A stretch of DNA of 64,000 bases from Eulemur rufifrons (Eukaryota > Chordata > Mammalia > Primates > Lemuridae). Location of the stretch: positions 123,069,501-123,133,500 of the forward strand of contig NC_090989.1 in assembly GCF_041146395.1 (NCBI RefSeq), in the 5' to 3' direction. The position numbers and the translations under genes are program-made. Positions 1-61,234 of this stretch are shown piece by piece; positions within the stretch are counted from its first letter, which is position 1, and every line of letters begins with the position of its first letter. The notes beneath the pieces are model-generated. The model had not been told where the DNA came from, searched no databases, and saw only the letters and a program-made list of their open reading frames with translations.

Positions 1-1436
1 CTCATAGGAGTATAGTAAGAATAAGTTAATACTTTGGAACATTGCCTGGCACGTAGGGGTCCCACTGAAGACCCAATGGCTCTCTCTCTTGAGTTATGTC
101 ATTGATTCTTGAGTTATTTAGATTGTTCCTAAAATACATATGTGTCACCTATGATTTTAAATGGTGCACATTATTGACTTTTTATAATCATAGTAGTTTA
201 TATTTAATGTGTATTAGAAAATACATAACCAGCATTTCTGAGTTTATACATAGAATAAGATAAAATTGTAAGAAGAGTCAGCTAAAGGATATATTAAACC
301 ATAAACAGTATAGCTATAGCCCCAATGGTAAAGATGAAACTAATTTCAAACTATGAAAATGAAATTAGCATTTAGGAGTTGTAAATCTAGGAGTTTGCAA
401 AAGAGAAGGGAATAGAAAAATGGATTCATTTATTCATATTCACTGAACCGACGTCAAATTCTAGCAGTTCTTTGCCTAAATCTATTTCACTTTACATTTG
501 ATCACCCTAAAATTAGCAACACTATTTAACTCTGTGTCTGCTTTCTAAAAGAGCAATGTATCTCTAATGGGGCAAGCTGTAATATTTCCATTTCAGCATG
601 TTTTCCTGGAAAGGATCATTAATTGTGGTCTGTGAAACATTGATCTACCAAATTATTGTGCTAATTGGGTAAAAGGAAGTTCACATTAGATTGACTGATT
701 TTATTGCCATGTGCTCTGGTTTCTGGAACTTTGTATTTTTTTTCCCCCACTGGTGTTAAGGTTGCAGCACTAACTGCTTGAGGACTTTCCACACAGCTCA
801 GTTATGATTACCGGCTTTGGCAGTGACTTTGCAGCACAAATTGAAGGGAAATCTGGCAACTCTGCAGGAGGTTTCGGCACTAACGTTTTGCTAGGTGGGG
901 TTAAGGGAGGGCATGAGTCATTAACAAATATCTGATTACTTTATCAGCATATTAGATTGCTCACCTGAATAGCTTAGCCCCAAAATGTCATTCATAAAAT
1001 TATGAGACTATCAAATGTTATCTTCACATCCCATTGCATGTACATAAAAACCACAAGCTTGAGGCTGTGTCTATGTAATTGTGGAAATTCAAATTTAATC
1101 AAAAGTTAGACATTTTAAGTATAGAGCTATTTATCAAATCTTCCAGTTATATATGACTTTAAAATGCCCAAATAGGAGTGTCATTTACCTGAATAAAGTG
1201 TGGAAAAACAATTTACTTTCAGTAAGAGGCATCAAGTTTGAAATTATCAAAATAAAATAGTATTCCACTTGGATAGGAATCATATCTTCTTAGCAGTCAT
1301 TTTCTTTCAAGGCATTAACATCACATAAGTGAGAGATATTTTGGATAGAAGAAACAACAACAAAATAAATAAGAAGGAGACACAATTTTATAACTGTGAG
1401 AATCTTATCAAAGTATTTTTCTTCAAAAGTGGTTTA

Positions 1437-1640
1437 GTGGTTTAAAAGTATAGCCTCTAGAAGAAGACAGCTTGTATTGAGGTCCCATTCTTGCCACCTT
1501 CCAGCTCTGTGACTATATGTGGATTACGTGGCCTCAGTCTCCTCATCTGTAAAATGGGAATAATGTTACTATTAATACATGCCTTATAGAACTGGCACAT
1601 AGTAAGTGCCATATAAATACTTGTTAAATGAACAAATTAG
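1437..1640 (+). repeat. MIR SINE
   Basis: Contains the MIR core features: 'CCAGCTCTGTGAC', 'CCTCATCTGTAAAATGGG' and an end with 'GGCACATAGTAAGTGCC'. Old and diverged. Confidence 0.85.
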
Positions 1641-2861
1641 ACAAAATTTATTTGTTGACCACAGGTATGTTTCATCAATTGATCAGTTGCCTTAATGAAA
1701 TAAGGGGTGTTCCAAGTTCACAAATACATATGGGTACTTTTCCCCATTTTAACAAAGAGTGACTTCTTAGGAATTATCTATTTGTACACAAAATGTTTAA
1801 ATTATGAAAATAACAGCTTCTTACTATGTCTTGTATCTTAGAACTACATTGGATTAAAAGCATTATAAATTCTTTTCTCATCTCAATCTGTCCCTGTCAA
1901 TCTTTCAGAAGACCAAGGGAAGCAATTTTGCGAATTAAGAATGCCTTGAACTGAATGGTGTCCTCAATAGGCCAGGAAGGCAATCTGTGTAGGAAGGAGA
2001 AGGGAGATGGGCTAGAAATTTTCTAGCCTATTGTACCCAGGATTTGTGTGCTTTGAGAAAGGGCCGTTCATGATTTTCTGCTGGCTTGTGGAAGGAAGAG
2101 TGCATATTTCCCAGCCTGGAAAAACTGCTTCATAGTCTGATCTCAGGGGAATGGCCAGACATGCTTGAAATCATCCAGTTAGTAAAGGCTGAAAACACCC
2201 ATTCACCTGTGTAATTTTGGAGACATCGCCATGCCAGCTTCATTGAGCTCACTGAAACCTGGGCCCAGGGGTGGCAATTCACGTCGATAAGAAAGAAGTT
2301 AAGATATGGCAAGAGACTAAAGAAAGTTGGAAAGGTATCTACCGTCTACACTCAATATTATTCTATTTGAAATTATTCTATTTTATCATTAGCAAGATAA
2401 CAAATCTTTATAAAAACCAATCCTTTGCTTGTTTCTTTCTTTTTGCATATCTACTTTCAGATCAAATTGGTAATAACTTAATCTGGCTCCACTGTAGAAT
2501 CCAACTTCCCATTTTAATGATTTTTATTTTTTAAGTGCATCCTATCACAGTTGACCTTGTCTTGAAATCCATTTGTTTTGTATTTTGCAGGGAAGAATGT
2601 CAAGAATGTTATTGTCTCTCAGAAAGAAATCCTCAAAGTAACAGTTTTAATAAGATCACACATCTGTCTGTTGCTCCACCAAATGAAACTTCCATCATTT
2701 TAATAAAAGTTGTCATTTCAAGATGTGGTATAAGAAGACTAAAAAGAAGACAAAAAACTAATGAAAAATGACATTTCTTGTTTGTTGCTTTTAACTTCAT
2801 AAAATTCAGAATAATAATGTTTTTGGCTGGGAATGATAAATTTCTGCCTTTTTTCATTCAA

Positions 2862-3095
2862 TATTTTATTTAACACTTATATAGTGTTTACTATGTGCCA
2901 GGCACTGTTTCTGTCACTTTACAAATATTAACTCATTATTCCTTATAACAATCCTCTGGAGGTAAGTACTATTATTATCTACATTTTACAGCTGAGGAAA
3001 CTGAGGCATAGAGAAGTTGAGTAACTTGCCTATGATCCTATGGCTAGTTAAGTGGCAGAGCTGGGATTTGAACCCATGCAGTTTGGCTCCACTAC
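2862..3095 (+). repeat. MIR SINE
   Basis: Shows 'ACTATGTGCCAGGCACTGT', 'CAGCTGAGGAAACTGAGGCA' and 'GAGCTGGGATTTGAACCCA', the opposite-orientation MIR hallmarks, nearly full length. Confidence 0.88.
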
Positions 3096-3959
3096 TTTAT
3101 TCTCTTCTGTTCTCCAAGAATGAGAATGGATAATGCCCCAAACATAGGGATCCTGGTGATGAGTAAAATTCCCCATCAGTCACTTCACTGAGAACAGTTG
3201 CTTCTAACATGGAAGTAATTGGCAAAAATTTGGTTTAAAAGACTTGGCCCTTCCTTTATAAAATTTTAAAATTGAATTATAAGTGGATCAGACGTATCTG
3301 TGAAGAGACATTTCCTGAAAAAGGAAGGAAAAAAAAGCAAAAACATATTTTTAAAGACTGAAGGAGAGATATAAAAGTTTTGTTTTCTTCCCATTCATTT
3401 TACTTATTTCAAGTATAATTTACTTGGTACAACATTTGTAAGAGGGCTGGAAGAGAGAAAGAAGTGGTGATAACAAGTAGTTTCGGCTGATTTAACAACA
3501 AAGGGTCACATATTAAAGTGTGGCTATAAATTTTCTGTGGTATACCAAAAGTTACTATTTGTCCTAGATTTTTAAGGTTTATTTGTCCTATTTTTAGGTT
3601 TAGAAAATATGATCATGGTCAGCGTATTGCTATTCATTTAGTAATAAAATGGATGTTTTGGGAACCACAGCTTATGAATGGTTGAACTTCTTCAGGAGCC
3701 ATTGCCGTTTGTGTCCAAAACCACTACTTTAACAGGCCTTAATTCTTTTAGTGCCTCTGTTCTTTAGGTGAGACTTCTTAGAACTATATTTAAAAATTTG
3801 AGCTTGTTTCCAACTTCTTCTATGATTGTTTTTTTTTTAATACATCCTAATGCCTACATAATTGAGGCAATTTTAGACCTCTGAGTTGCTTCACAGAATC
3901 TTGACTAAGCAGACAAACCTGCGTATTCTACACGCCCTAGTGATTGACTATGGTATAGT

Positions 3960-4155
3960 TTAAAGCAGGGTTTCTTAAAGCAAGGTCAGGAACCACCTGC
4001 AGCAGAATCACATGCAACTCCTGTTAGAAAGGCAGATAGATTCCTGGACCTACTCTAGGCTCACTGAATCAGAATTTCTGGAAGTGAGGCTAGGAATCTG
4101 AATCTTGAACAAGCATCCTAGGAGATTCTTCTCAAATTTGAGAACTGCTATTTTA
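3960..4155 (+). repeat. MER5-like hAT DNA transposon relic
   Basis: Starts with a 'GGGTTTCTTAAAGC' end and runs through 'GAATCACATGCAACTCC', 'CTGAATCAGAATTTCTGG' and 'CAAATTTGAGAACTGCT', matching the MER5A/B layout. Confidence 0.75.
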
Positions 4156-5459
4156 GTAATATTTCTGGTAGAGTCTCTGTAACCAGTGAATTTAAAGTGG
4201 GGCTCCCCAATAAAAACACTCCAGCTTTAAATTGACCAAAGCTTGTATGGTTAGCATCTAAAGTAATATTAGTTAGGTCAATCAACAGGTTACTTACAGA
4301 GGGCCTAATCAGAATCCATCTAGTGTATATTTTTGAACAAAGGACAGAAACAAGTCTTAAGAATATTGTGCAAAATTAACTGGAAGGAGGGGAGACCTTA
4401 TGATTTAAAACCATAAACGTGGTGTGGAGCGGCAAAATTTGGTGGTAATGGTAGAGAGAAAGGGCCAAATCCATGAACTTCGAAAGAATGAAATTGTAAT
4501 AGTGCTAGAGAGAGTGACATCAGCAGGTCAGATATTTTGAGAAATTTTTCAAAGCTAAACAGATGGGATGAAACCCATGAAGAAGTCAAAACAGGAACTG
4601 CAGTTAGATCCACCAGAGATGACTGTGGGTCTTCCTGATAGAGCCACAGAGAAGCTTGGAGCATGGCTCATCACATAGTCTTAGAAAACTAACCACACAC
4701 AGGAAGACTCCAAGCAGCCTAATGAAGGCTAAAAGAACTGGACTGAGATTTGGGCTACTGCCCATTGCTGGGGAGACATTTCTCAGTTTTTCAGCCAATT
4801 GAACTGACTGCTTAAAAAAAATACTTTCTAGAGGAACATACTAGAATAGAATCCAGAGCCTCTACAACATATTATTCACAGTGTCTACGACACAACCCCA
4901 AATTGCTCTACATAAAAGGAAGCAAGAAAATAGAACCCTTACTCCGGAGACAAGACAGTCAATGAAGACTGGTTTTGAAATGACTAAGGTGTTGCAATTA
5001 GCACATGAGCATTTTAAAGCAGTTATTCACGAAGATGACTGTTGGGGAAACATGTACGTGACAAAAAGGAAAACCAACACCATCCATCTACTAATCCTCA
5101 GAGCTCTTCATTTGTGGATTATGATTCACAAGAATTTGAGAAAAACCCAGAGCATGAAAGAGGAGATCTAAGATGAATAAAGTCAAACACTGAGCCCAGA
5201 GAAAACAGAGATAACTTAGAGAGCAGAGGAGAACCTGAAAATTTTAGTATCCTTAAAGACATCCACGAGAAGACTGCACTAATAAAATAATGAGGCCACT
5301 GTGAAAAAGGAACATTCAGTAAACAGGAAAGGATACTTGGAAATTACAAAAAGAATAATGCAGTTGCTGAAGACCAAGTTGGTGTACTGGCAAATGAAAT
5401 TTGTTAGAATGCAGAGATATAAAATAAAAAAGGTAGAAAATATGAGAAAAAAGTTGAGG

Positions 5460-5990
5460 CATGGAGGATAGATCCAAGAAATTCAAGTTCCAGAACACAA
5501 TTTCCCTATGTCAGAGAAAGGCAAGTGTCTTTAGATTGAAAAGACTCATGCAAACCATACAGAATTAGACAGAAAGCAAACTATAAAACAAATACCCACA
5601 TCTAAATACATTCTGGTGAAATTTCAGAACTCCAAGTATAAAGAGAATGCCTCTTAAAATTTAGGAAAAGCAAAACAAAGCATATTACAGCAGAATATTG
5701 CCTTCAAACTTTTGGGGGAAAATGATTTTCAACCTGAATATACCCAATCAACTGACAGGTAAGTGCAAGGGCAAAATGTAGACAGGTTGGACACGTTAGG
5801 ATGAGAAAGCTTACTGTCCATGCATCCTTTAAAAAAATTGCTTCAAGAAAATGAAAAAAAGGATACAAGAAAGAAGACACCATGGGTTATAAGAGCAGAG
5901 AAAGATGTGAAAATTTCAGAAAATAAAAGTATGTTTTATAAAATGAATGCTATTCACTACCAGAACTAAAATCAGGTATTGTCCACAGGA
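5460..5990 (+). repeat. Ancient L1/HAL1 ORF1-region relic
   Basis: The order of phrases 'ATACATTCTGGTGAAATTTC', 'GCCTTCAAACTTTTGGGGG', 'GATTTTCAACCTGAATATAC' and 'AGAAGACACCATGGG' follows the end of ORF1 in old L1/HAL1 elements as I recall it. No intact frame. The relic may extend left to about 4800. Confidence 0.55.
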
Positions 5991-6445
5991 CACAGGATTG
6001 CCAATGGTGATTGAAAGTGGGCAGGAAGATCTTTTTTAATTTATATTTTATACTCTTCTATATTATCTTTATTTTTGTTTTGAATACAGATTACTCACAC
6101 TTAATTAAACTTTTATAAGTTACCCCCCACACCAAATCTAGCAAGCACTTACCTTCTAAGCATGTTATCAAATTCCTTCTTAAGACATTTAATAAGAAGA
6201 GGAGTTAGTCCATTTAGTTTAGGAGAGTTTTGGAAAAGGTCTGGGCTGCTATTGTTAAAATAGGTTTACAAATAAAACATTTCAGAATAATCTTTCATTA
6301 ATTTAGCCACACACAAAAATAGTGAGATGTAGACACATAATAAAGATGGTTTTTATTTTTTCTCAATAACTTGAAAGTGGATTTTATAAATTATAACAAA
6401 GAATACATTCTCTCTGCTTCAAAAAGGTTGTGCTCTAATGATCTA

Positions 6446-6785
6446 AAGCAGAACTGTCCAATATAGTAGCCATCAGCCACATATGACTATGGAGACTTGA
6501 AATGTGGCTAGTCCAAATCATGACGTGCTACAAGGATAAAATGCACATCAGATTTTAAATACTTAGTATAAAAAAACCATAAATATCCCATTAACACTTT
6601 TAAAATATTGATTACACATGGAAGTGATTGGATGCATTGGGTTAAATAAATTTTATTATTAGAATTAATTTCATCTTTTTATTTTTACCTTTTTAAAATG
6701 TGGCCATTATAAACTTTAAAATCACATATGTGGTTTTCATTTGTGGCTTGTATTTTATTTCTATTAGACCACCCTGATCTAAAGC
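6446..6785 (+). repeat. hAT-type DNA transposon relic (agccacatgtggctat family)
   Basis: Left end 'ACTGTCCAATATAGTAGCC' followed by 'AGCCACATATGACTAT' and 'GAAATGTGGCTAG'. The same family recurs at 25480-25690. The exact subfamily name was not settled. Confidence 0.55.
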
Positions 6786-8268
6786 ACCAAAATGTTGCAC
6801 ACACTTGTTATTGCTCAAATGGGATTTCTCAAAAGAGAGAGAGTTTTTAAAAGAGAAAACAGTAACACTCTGGCTTTCACTTACCAAGAAACCTCCCTGG
6901 CTATGAAGAAAGAACCAATGCTAACAATATTAGAGCATGACAGAAAGAGAACAGGAAGTTGGGAGAATAGAAAACATGACTGAATTCAGGGAGAAGAAAT
7001 GCCAGTTCTAATATAAAAAAGGTTTGTTGGTAGAATGACTTCCAGTAAAATGTTTGCCTCTAAGGCTTGTACTCTTCTAAAGCCACAAATTATTCTTTTT
7101 ATAATCATATCCTTTTAATACATACTTTATGCAATGCCATTCTAGATAGGGAGATCCCACCTACACTCTTCCTTATACTTTCCTGCTTATATATTCCTGG
7201 TACTTTTTATGCTAGAGAATGCCCCTCCACTGATGTGATAATTATTGCCTTATTCTAATCCTGTTTAAAGCCTCTATAGTGGTTCAAATGAGGAAACATT
7301 TTGGAGCAGAGGTTATCTCAGCTCTAGTGATTATCTTTCAAGCAATATTTATTATCATGGCAACTGGACTGATCATCCCTGAACCTTCTGAAAAAGTCAC
7401 TATTATCATTAGAAAGAATTTACATCCTTTTTGGTTGAAGTTGGATGATTACCTTATTTCTTGAGAAACATTACAGTACCTTTGTGCTCTCTGCTTTATT
7501 GTTATAGATCATTTGTCACTTGTGATTTTTCATTCTGCCATGAAGTATGAAAAACAATTACAGTATTTATTGACAGAGTAGCTCTGTGGAAGGTAGAGGA
7601 ATCAAACTAGATTGGGAGTGAGAGCTTTCTTCACAGTAATCAAAAGAGATGGTAGAAGGAAGAGAAATGGGGGCGTTAAAAAATCTCTCAAAACCAATAG
7701 AAAGTAGAGATATTTTTAGCCACTGACAGTATTAAAGATGATTTGGGAAAAGGGTTGTCAAACCTTTTACTTTTACACTTTACCAACTCTGGAAAGGTTG
7801 GTGTTGGAGCCAAACACATTAATAATTACATTAGGGGTGGATGATTCGGCATCTTGGTCAGTGATTAGCAATAACCCCATCCAGTTTGTGGAGACAAACT
7901 TATGACTTGTGGTTCTGTTTATACTTCTAAAGTTTCATCACTTATTAGCATAAGATATTGTGGCTTGTGTACTAATATGCCTGGCTACTTTAACAAGAAA
8001 GTAATTTGTCCTTTATTCTTGCTGCTATAGATGGTTTTCCCCCCCCTTTCCTAAGCTAAGAATTTAGCCAGATCTTGTTTGTTGTGTTTTGTTTTCTTTT
8101 TTTAAATTTTATTTTTGCCTAGGTGGCTTTTGTGTTGTAGCAGGAAGCAGAAGTTGCCAGGCAAGAGAAGACAATTTCTTCTCAGTCTTTTGTTTGTGAT
8201 TAGCCTTGGCTCAGTGAGGATTATGTAGAAAGTAAGGGTGATAGAGGTAAGTACTTGATGTTTACTAG

Positions 8269-8726
8269 GTGGAAGTTGTGGGACCCAAGGGGAGAGGAAG
8301 ATTCCTCATACTAAGAGATGGAGTGGGGTTCTGGGGGGCTTGGGGGAGGAGTTCCATGTTGAGCAAAGGTATCATCACCCCAGGACTGCGCAGTCCCAGG
8401 CTGATAAACTCCAGGAGTATATTTTTGGGAGCCATGGCACAGATGTCCTCTGCCTACCTTCAGAAGACTGTGTGGGCCTGGACAATGAACTGATCAGAGA
8501 CCAGTGTGGACAGAGGCCTAGAGGACCCTTCTTTGACTCCTCTCACCAGGTATACTCTGCGACCTGGAGGTGGAGAACCCTACTGAGGCGTGAGATTGAA
8601 TTTCCCACCAACTGGATGGTTAGGGGTTCAGAGCAGAATAAAATTGTGTGGCGTAAATGTCAGGCTTATCACCATGGTACCATCCATGACAGCGTTTGCT
8701 TGGGCAATGACTCATCCGTAGCATAA
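8269..8726 (+). other. Unexplained open frames in a GC-richer patch
   Basis: Two overlapping frames (74 and 128 codons) lie in a locally GC-richer segment. The 128-codon frame, starting MGEEFHVEQRYHH, has no motif I recognise, no splice context and no poly(A). It may be a relic of an unrecognised repeat or a chance frame. It lies about 1.1 kb beyond the stop of the membrane form, antisense to ACP3. Confidence 0.2.
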
Positions 8727-9223
8727 AATGAAAAAAAATTGTTTACAGAACCTGAGAACTAGATGTGACTTCTATGTTCATCTAAGCCAGATTCTTTATT
8801 TTTAGATTAGGAAACCAAAGTTTAAGATAGAAAAGAATGTGTCCCGAGTCGTGGGCCCAAAGCCAGTGCAGAGCTGGGGCAGTGAGCAGCCAACCCTCCG
8901 TCCACTTTTCTTTCTACCTCAGACCTGTTTGTGGCAATTAAAATACATTATCATGTCATCATGGCCATGAATAGCATTTGTCAAAGTAAGATCTTATAAT
9001 TTTAAAATGAAATAAAGAAATCAAACTGTATAAATACCTAGCTGTGATAGTGGAGGTAAACAAGATCTATGGTTACGTGGATTTTCCAGTTATTCTCACT
9101 ATAGAAATTGCGGGAAAGTTACCTGAGTCACATCTAAATTGGTTGATACTACAGTTTCTGAGAATTAAATACTTTTGAAGGTATTTTAAATATGGATATG
9201 TGCATATATGTGTGTTAGTATAC

Positions 9224-9297
9224 AGACACACACACACAGAAATCTGTTAGCTACCAAACACTGGGTAGGGATTTTTTTTCAGGGGTGTGTGTGGGGG

Positions 9298-9329
<32 letters not shown>

Positions 9330-9330
9330 A
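9224..9330. repeat. (CA)n and (GT)n microsatellites
   Basis: A short (CA)7 run at 9226-9238, then an interrupted (GT)n run at 9285-9328 containing a G6 interruption. Confidence 0.9.
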
Positions 9331-9828
9331 TTAAATCTACTTAAGAGCTAAGGAAAAAGTTTATAATTTCTGATTGGGTCTTATTTTTTAAGAATCATCC
9401 TGTATAATAGTACTTTTAATATAACTTTCTCCATTATCCAGTTTTCTCTAATCTATGTCTTTGTCCACCTTCTTACCTTTTGCGCTTTGCAGACAAAAGC
9501 TGGTTGGAATTTGATTTCTTATTTCTCTCTAGACATCTGTGTCAGAGAATACAACTATCCTCTGCAGAAGTGCCTCTTTCTAGCCAAATGAGCAGCCTGC
9601 ACTACCATGCAATGATGAGAAGACCTAACTAAGTAGCCTGGGTGTTCATTCATCTGTCAGTCCAGCAGCTATCCATGGGTCGCTGTGAGTTCAGACCCTC
9701 CTCCAGGCAGGTTCTGAAGGAAGGGTGTGGGCAGGGCAATGCCCACATGGCAAAAGCCTGTCCTTCAGATGCTGCATCACTGAGCAATGAGGTTGGCCTG
9801 GCTTGTCCTTTCTTGTTCCATCATCTGT

Positions 9829-57986
<48,158 letters not shown>

Positions 57987-58130
57987 GCTGGGGAGAGCTG
58001 TTTCTGGCAGAAGTACTGCTTCCACTTCAAAAGACTTTGGAGGGGAAGCTATTTAATCAAAGGATTGAAAGGGAAGGAGGAGCCACCCTCATAAATAGTA
58101 AAATTTCCAGGAAGCTTGGGGCGGGGCATG
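57987..58130 (-). promoter_or_regulatory. ACP3: ACP3 5' UTR and proximal promoter
   Basis: Reading on the minus strand toward the ATG there is a GC box (CCCCGCCCC, 58126-58118), an AT-rich CTATTTAT at 58098-58091, and a TATA-like TTAAATAG at 58055-58048. The last lies about 60-70 nt upstream of the ATG, so a start site near 58020 would give a 5' UTR of roughly 35-40 nt, similar to the short human leader as I recall it. No transcript evidence is available, so the start site is inferred. No CpG island is visible, fitting a tissue-restricted gene. Confidence 0.5.
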
Positions 58131-59100
58131 GCATGTAATAATTTATAGTTTTTGAGCTGAGAATTCGAGATCACAGTCTCCTGGATTTAAGTTAGGACAC
58201 TGAGGTCCAGATAGGGGAACGAACACTGTTGCTCAAGGTCAGAGAGCACGTTAGTATACCTTCTTATCTTGTTTTCAGTTTACCTTGATCTTTTCTTTAG
58301 GTGGGATATGATACAACGTTGGCTTTGTGGCTGTCACTTGGGAAAGGGATCTACCCTGACTTTTAGGAATGTTAGGCCAGTGATTTTTAATTTTTTGGAA
58401 ATCCAGAATTGTAAGAGGAGAAATCTGGAAGGAACTGCAGGTTATTGATATGTGTTTTGGGCCTATTCCCTTGCCAAATATGGCTACTTTTCCCAAAACT
58501 CTGATGTAGCCTATAGAGGTGTTTTTAAATTGAAGAAAACTAAGAGCAAGTTTATGTTGAAAATTTTTAGTTATACCTGAAGACATTTGGGGATCACTTG
58601 TGGCATCTCAAAATTAGAATTGGAAGTCCCTTTCCAAACTTGACACAGTTTTTTTTTTTTTTTTTTTAAATAACCCACAACCAAACATACTTACAACTCT
58701 GTATTGTCAGTCATCACCTTTGGCTGTAAGCCTTACATTCTGGGTGAGCCACACCCTGGCCACTCTCCAGCCATGATCTCACTGGGGACGCTACCAAAGA
58801 AGATGATTCTGACTGATAGAACTTTGCTTTCCATTCTCCCCAGCCTGTCAGTTCCATCATAGGCTAAAATAATACAGACTCTAGGTGCACATTGAGATTT
58901 TGTAGGATTTGTGGGCAGAGCTGCTTGTTGTGATGCTTCCATCCCAATGGCAAAGGGAGAACCATGGTTTTCCCATGGCCTGCTCTCTGGTATATTGCAC
59001 TTACCTGTGACAGGACGGTTGTGTTGCCACGAAATCATAGGATGCCCTGGAATGTAGTATGTGGGAGAGCTATTGCTGCTTCTGGTATGAGGAAATATGA

Positions 59101-59491
<391 letters not shown>

Positions 59492-61234
59492 AACGGGTAA
59501 GATTTTGAGGAGATGGGTGCAAGGAAAAGGAAATGAAGGTTGAGAGTTTGTCCAGTCTAGGGCAGACATGAAATTGCCACACTAATCCCTGCTGTATGCA
59601 CCAGGCAATCTGAGAAAGGAAGCTCCAGCACCTACTTACTGTTCACAGGATTAGTTTTGAACCACCTTCCTTAAATTATGCCAGATGTCTGATTCTGTTG
59701 CCTGTCTTATTTTCTCGGTTATCAGCCTGGCTCCTTGTTTTTCTATCTCCTTCTTTGTCTCACCCTTGGATTGGTGCCTGGAACTATTTTAACTATAGCC
59801 TGAGCCCTTCCTGATAATGACCTACCTATGCCACGTCACACTATTGCATAAACCCTCTTGCTAAACCAGACCTTACTTTCTCTGTGGTACCTAATCTGGG
59901 CTCCCTTTAGCTCCTTTTAGCCCAAGGAAGAACAACAACAGTTTTCTTTGAGAGAGAACCAGAAAAAGCCTGCTTGAATTGAATATATGTCAATTCAAAC
60001 TTAATTCAAGTTGAATTTTGTGGATGGTTTATACTTCTATCTCGGTCATCATCCTAACTTCTACTTTGATCACCAAGTTATAAGGGGATGAGAAGCATTC
60101 AAGATCATAAATGTAAAGTCTTGAAAAATCTGAATGCAATGAAATTGAGTCTAGAAGATCTTCAACTCAGATGAAACCCACTTTAGAATCTTCTGTGGCC
60201 TCTTGAACCTTCAACTCATAAGGCCGTTGCAAAGACTTAAGGGTCATCTGGGATAATTAAATGGATATAGAAACATTTATTTATCCCAGATGATCCCTGA
60301 GACTTGAAAATGTGAGTCTTGAAAAAATATTAGTATGTCTTTATACAAGAGTGAAGGGTATCAATAATTTTCCTTGATTAGTAGAATTTACTGACCAAAT
60401 CACCTATGTTCTCTTATAGTACTTCAAGTGTTCAACCTCTAAATAATAGTGTTAGAAATTTCCATAAATGGAATGAATTAGGTGTTTTGGAAAGCAGACT
60501 CCCAGATAGAGATTTGCATGTAGGAAGTTTATTAGGAATCAATACCAGGAAAGGGAAGAGAAATAAGCAGCGTTGGGCAGAGGGAAAAGTAACGCAGCTG
60601 TAATGCTAATGCAATATTGACCGAGGTCTCAGCTGACCCTGCTAGGAGTTCTGAAGATGGGATGCCCTTTCAGAGTTGACTTGAATTGGGGTGAAGGAGC
60701 CAGGCCTTTTTATCCTGGCAGTAGGCAGTCATTAGATACAGTCTGCCCTGGTAGGGAGTGTGATCATGGGTGAGGTGAAGGTGGCTGTCTTCTGTCAAGG
60801 CAGTTCTCAAAGGGGTTGCCAGCTGAGGTATGTCAAACAAGGAATTTCTAAGAGCTAGAGGAAATTAATCCTTCAGTTTATGAGGGCGGATTTGGGAAGT
60901 GTAACAAAGAATCCATGGTAGTAAACATATATTTATAGGAAAAAATTCATGATCCTTAGTAGATCAATGGCTATGGAAGCAATAAATGGGCTTCCGATAG
61001 TGAGAGTCTGGCTTGGCGCGGAGACCCATCAATAGGTATGTGACTGTTTGCCAGGTAGGAAGATTGTGTTTAACCTGTCTGGCTTCCTGTCATCTTTACA
61101 GTTGTACTATTTGGCTCTCAGTGCCTTATGTACTACTTGGCACTCAATAATATTGATCAGTTGTCTATATAAAGATATGTGATTGTATCAGAGCCTTGTT
61201 ACAATGTGAGCTGCTTTGAGGCAAAATTTAATAA

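Larger units (their letters stand above)
1..9828. other. 3' flank of ACP3, no recognised gene
   Basis: Mostly AT-rich DNA with old interspersed repeats (listed separately): MIR copies, a MER5-like fragment, an old L1/HAL1 ORF1 relic, a hAT-like fragment and dinucleotide runs. By human synteny (recall) the next gene this way would be DNAJC13, but none of its exons was recognised. The 3' UTR of the membrane ACP3 transcript must occupy some of the right end; its length cannot be told. Confidence 0.7.

Noticed and set aside
58025..58027. Upstream GTG start extending ACP3 by 13 residues
   Set aside because: The ATG at 57986 aligns with the known start and is followed at once by a signal peptide; GTG is an unlikely start here.
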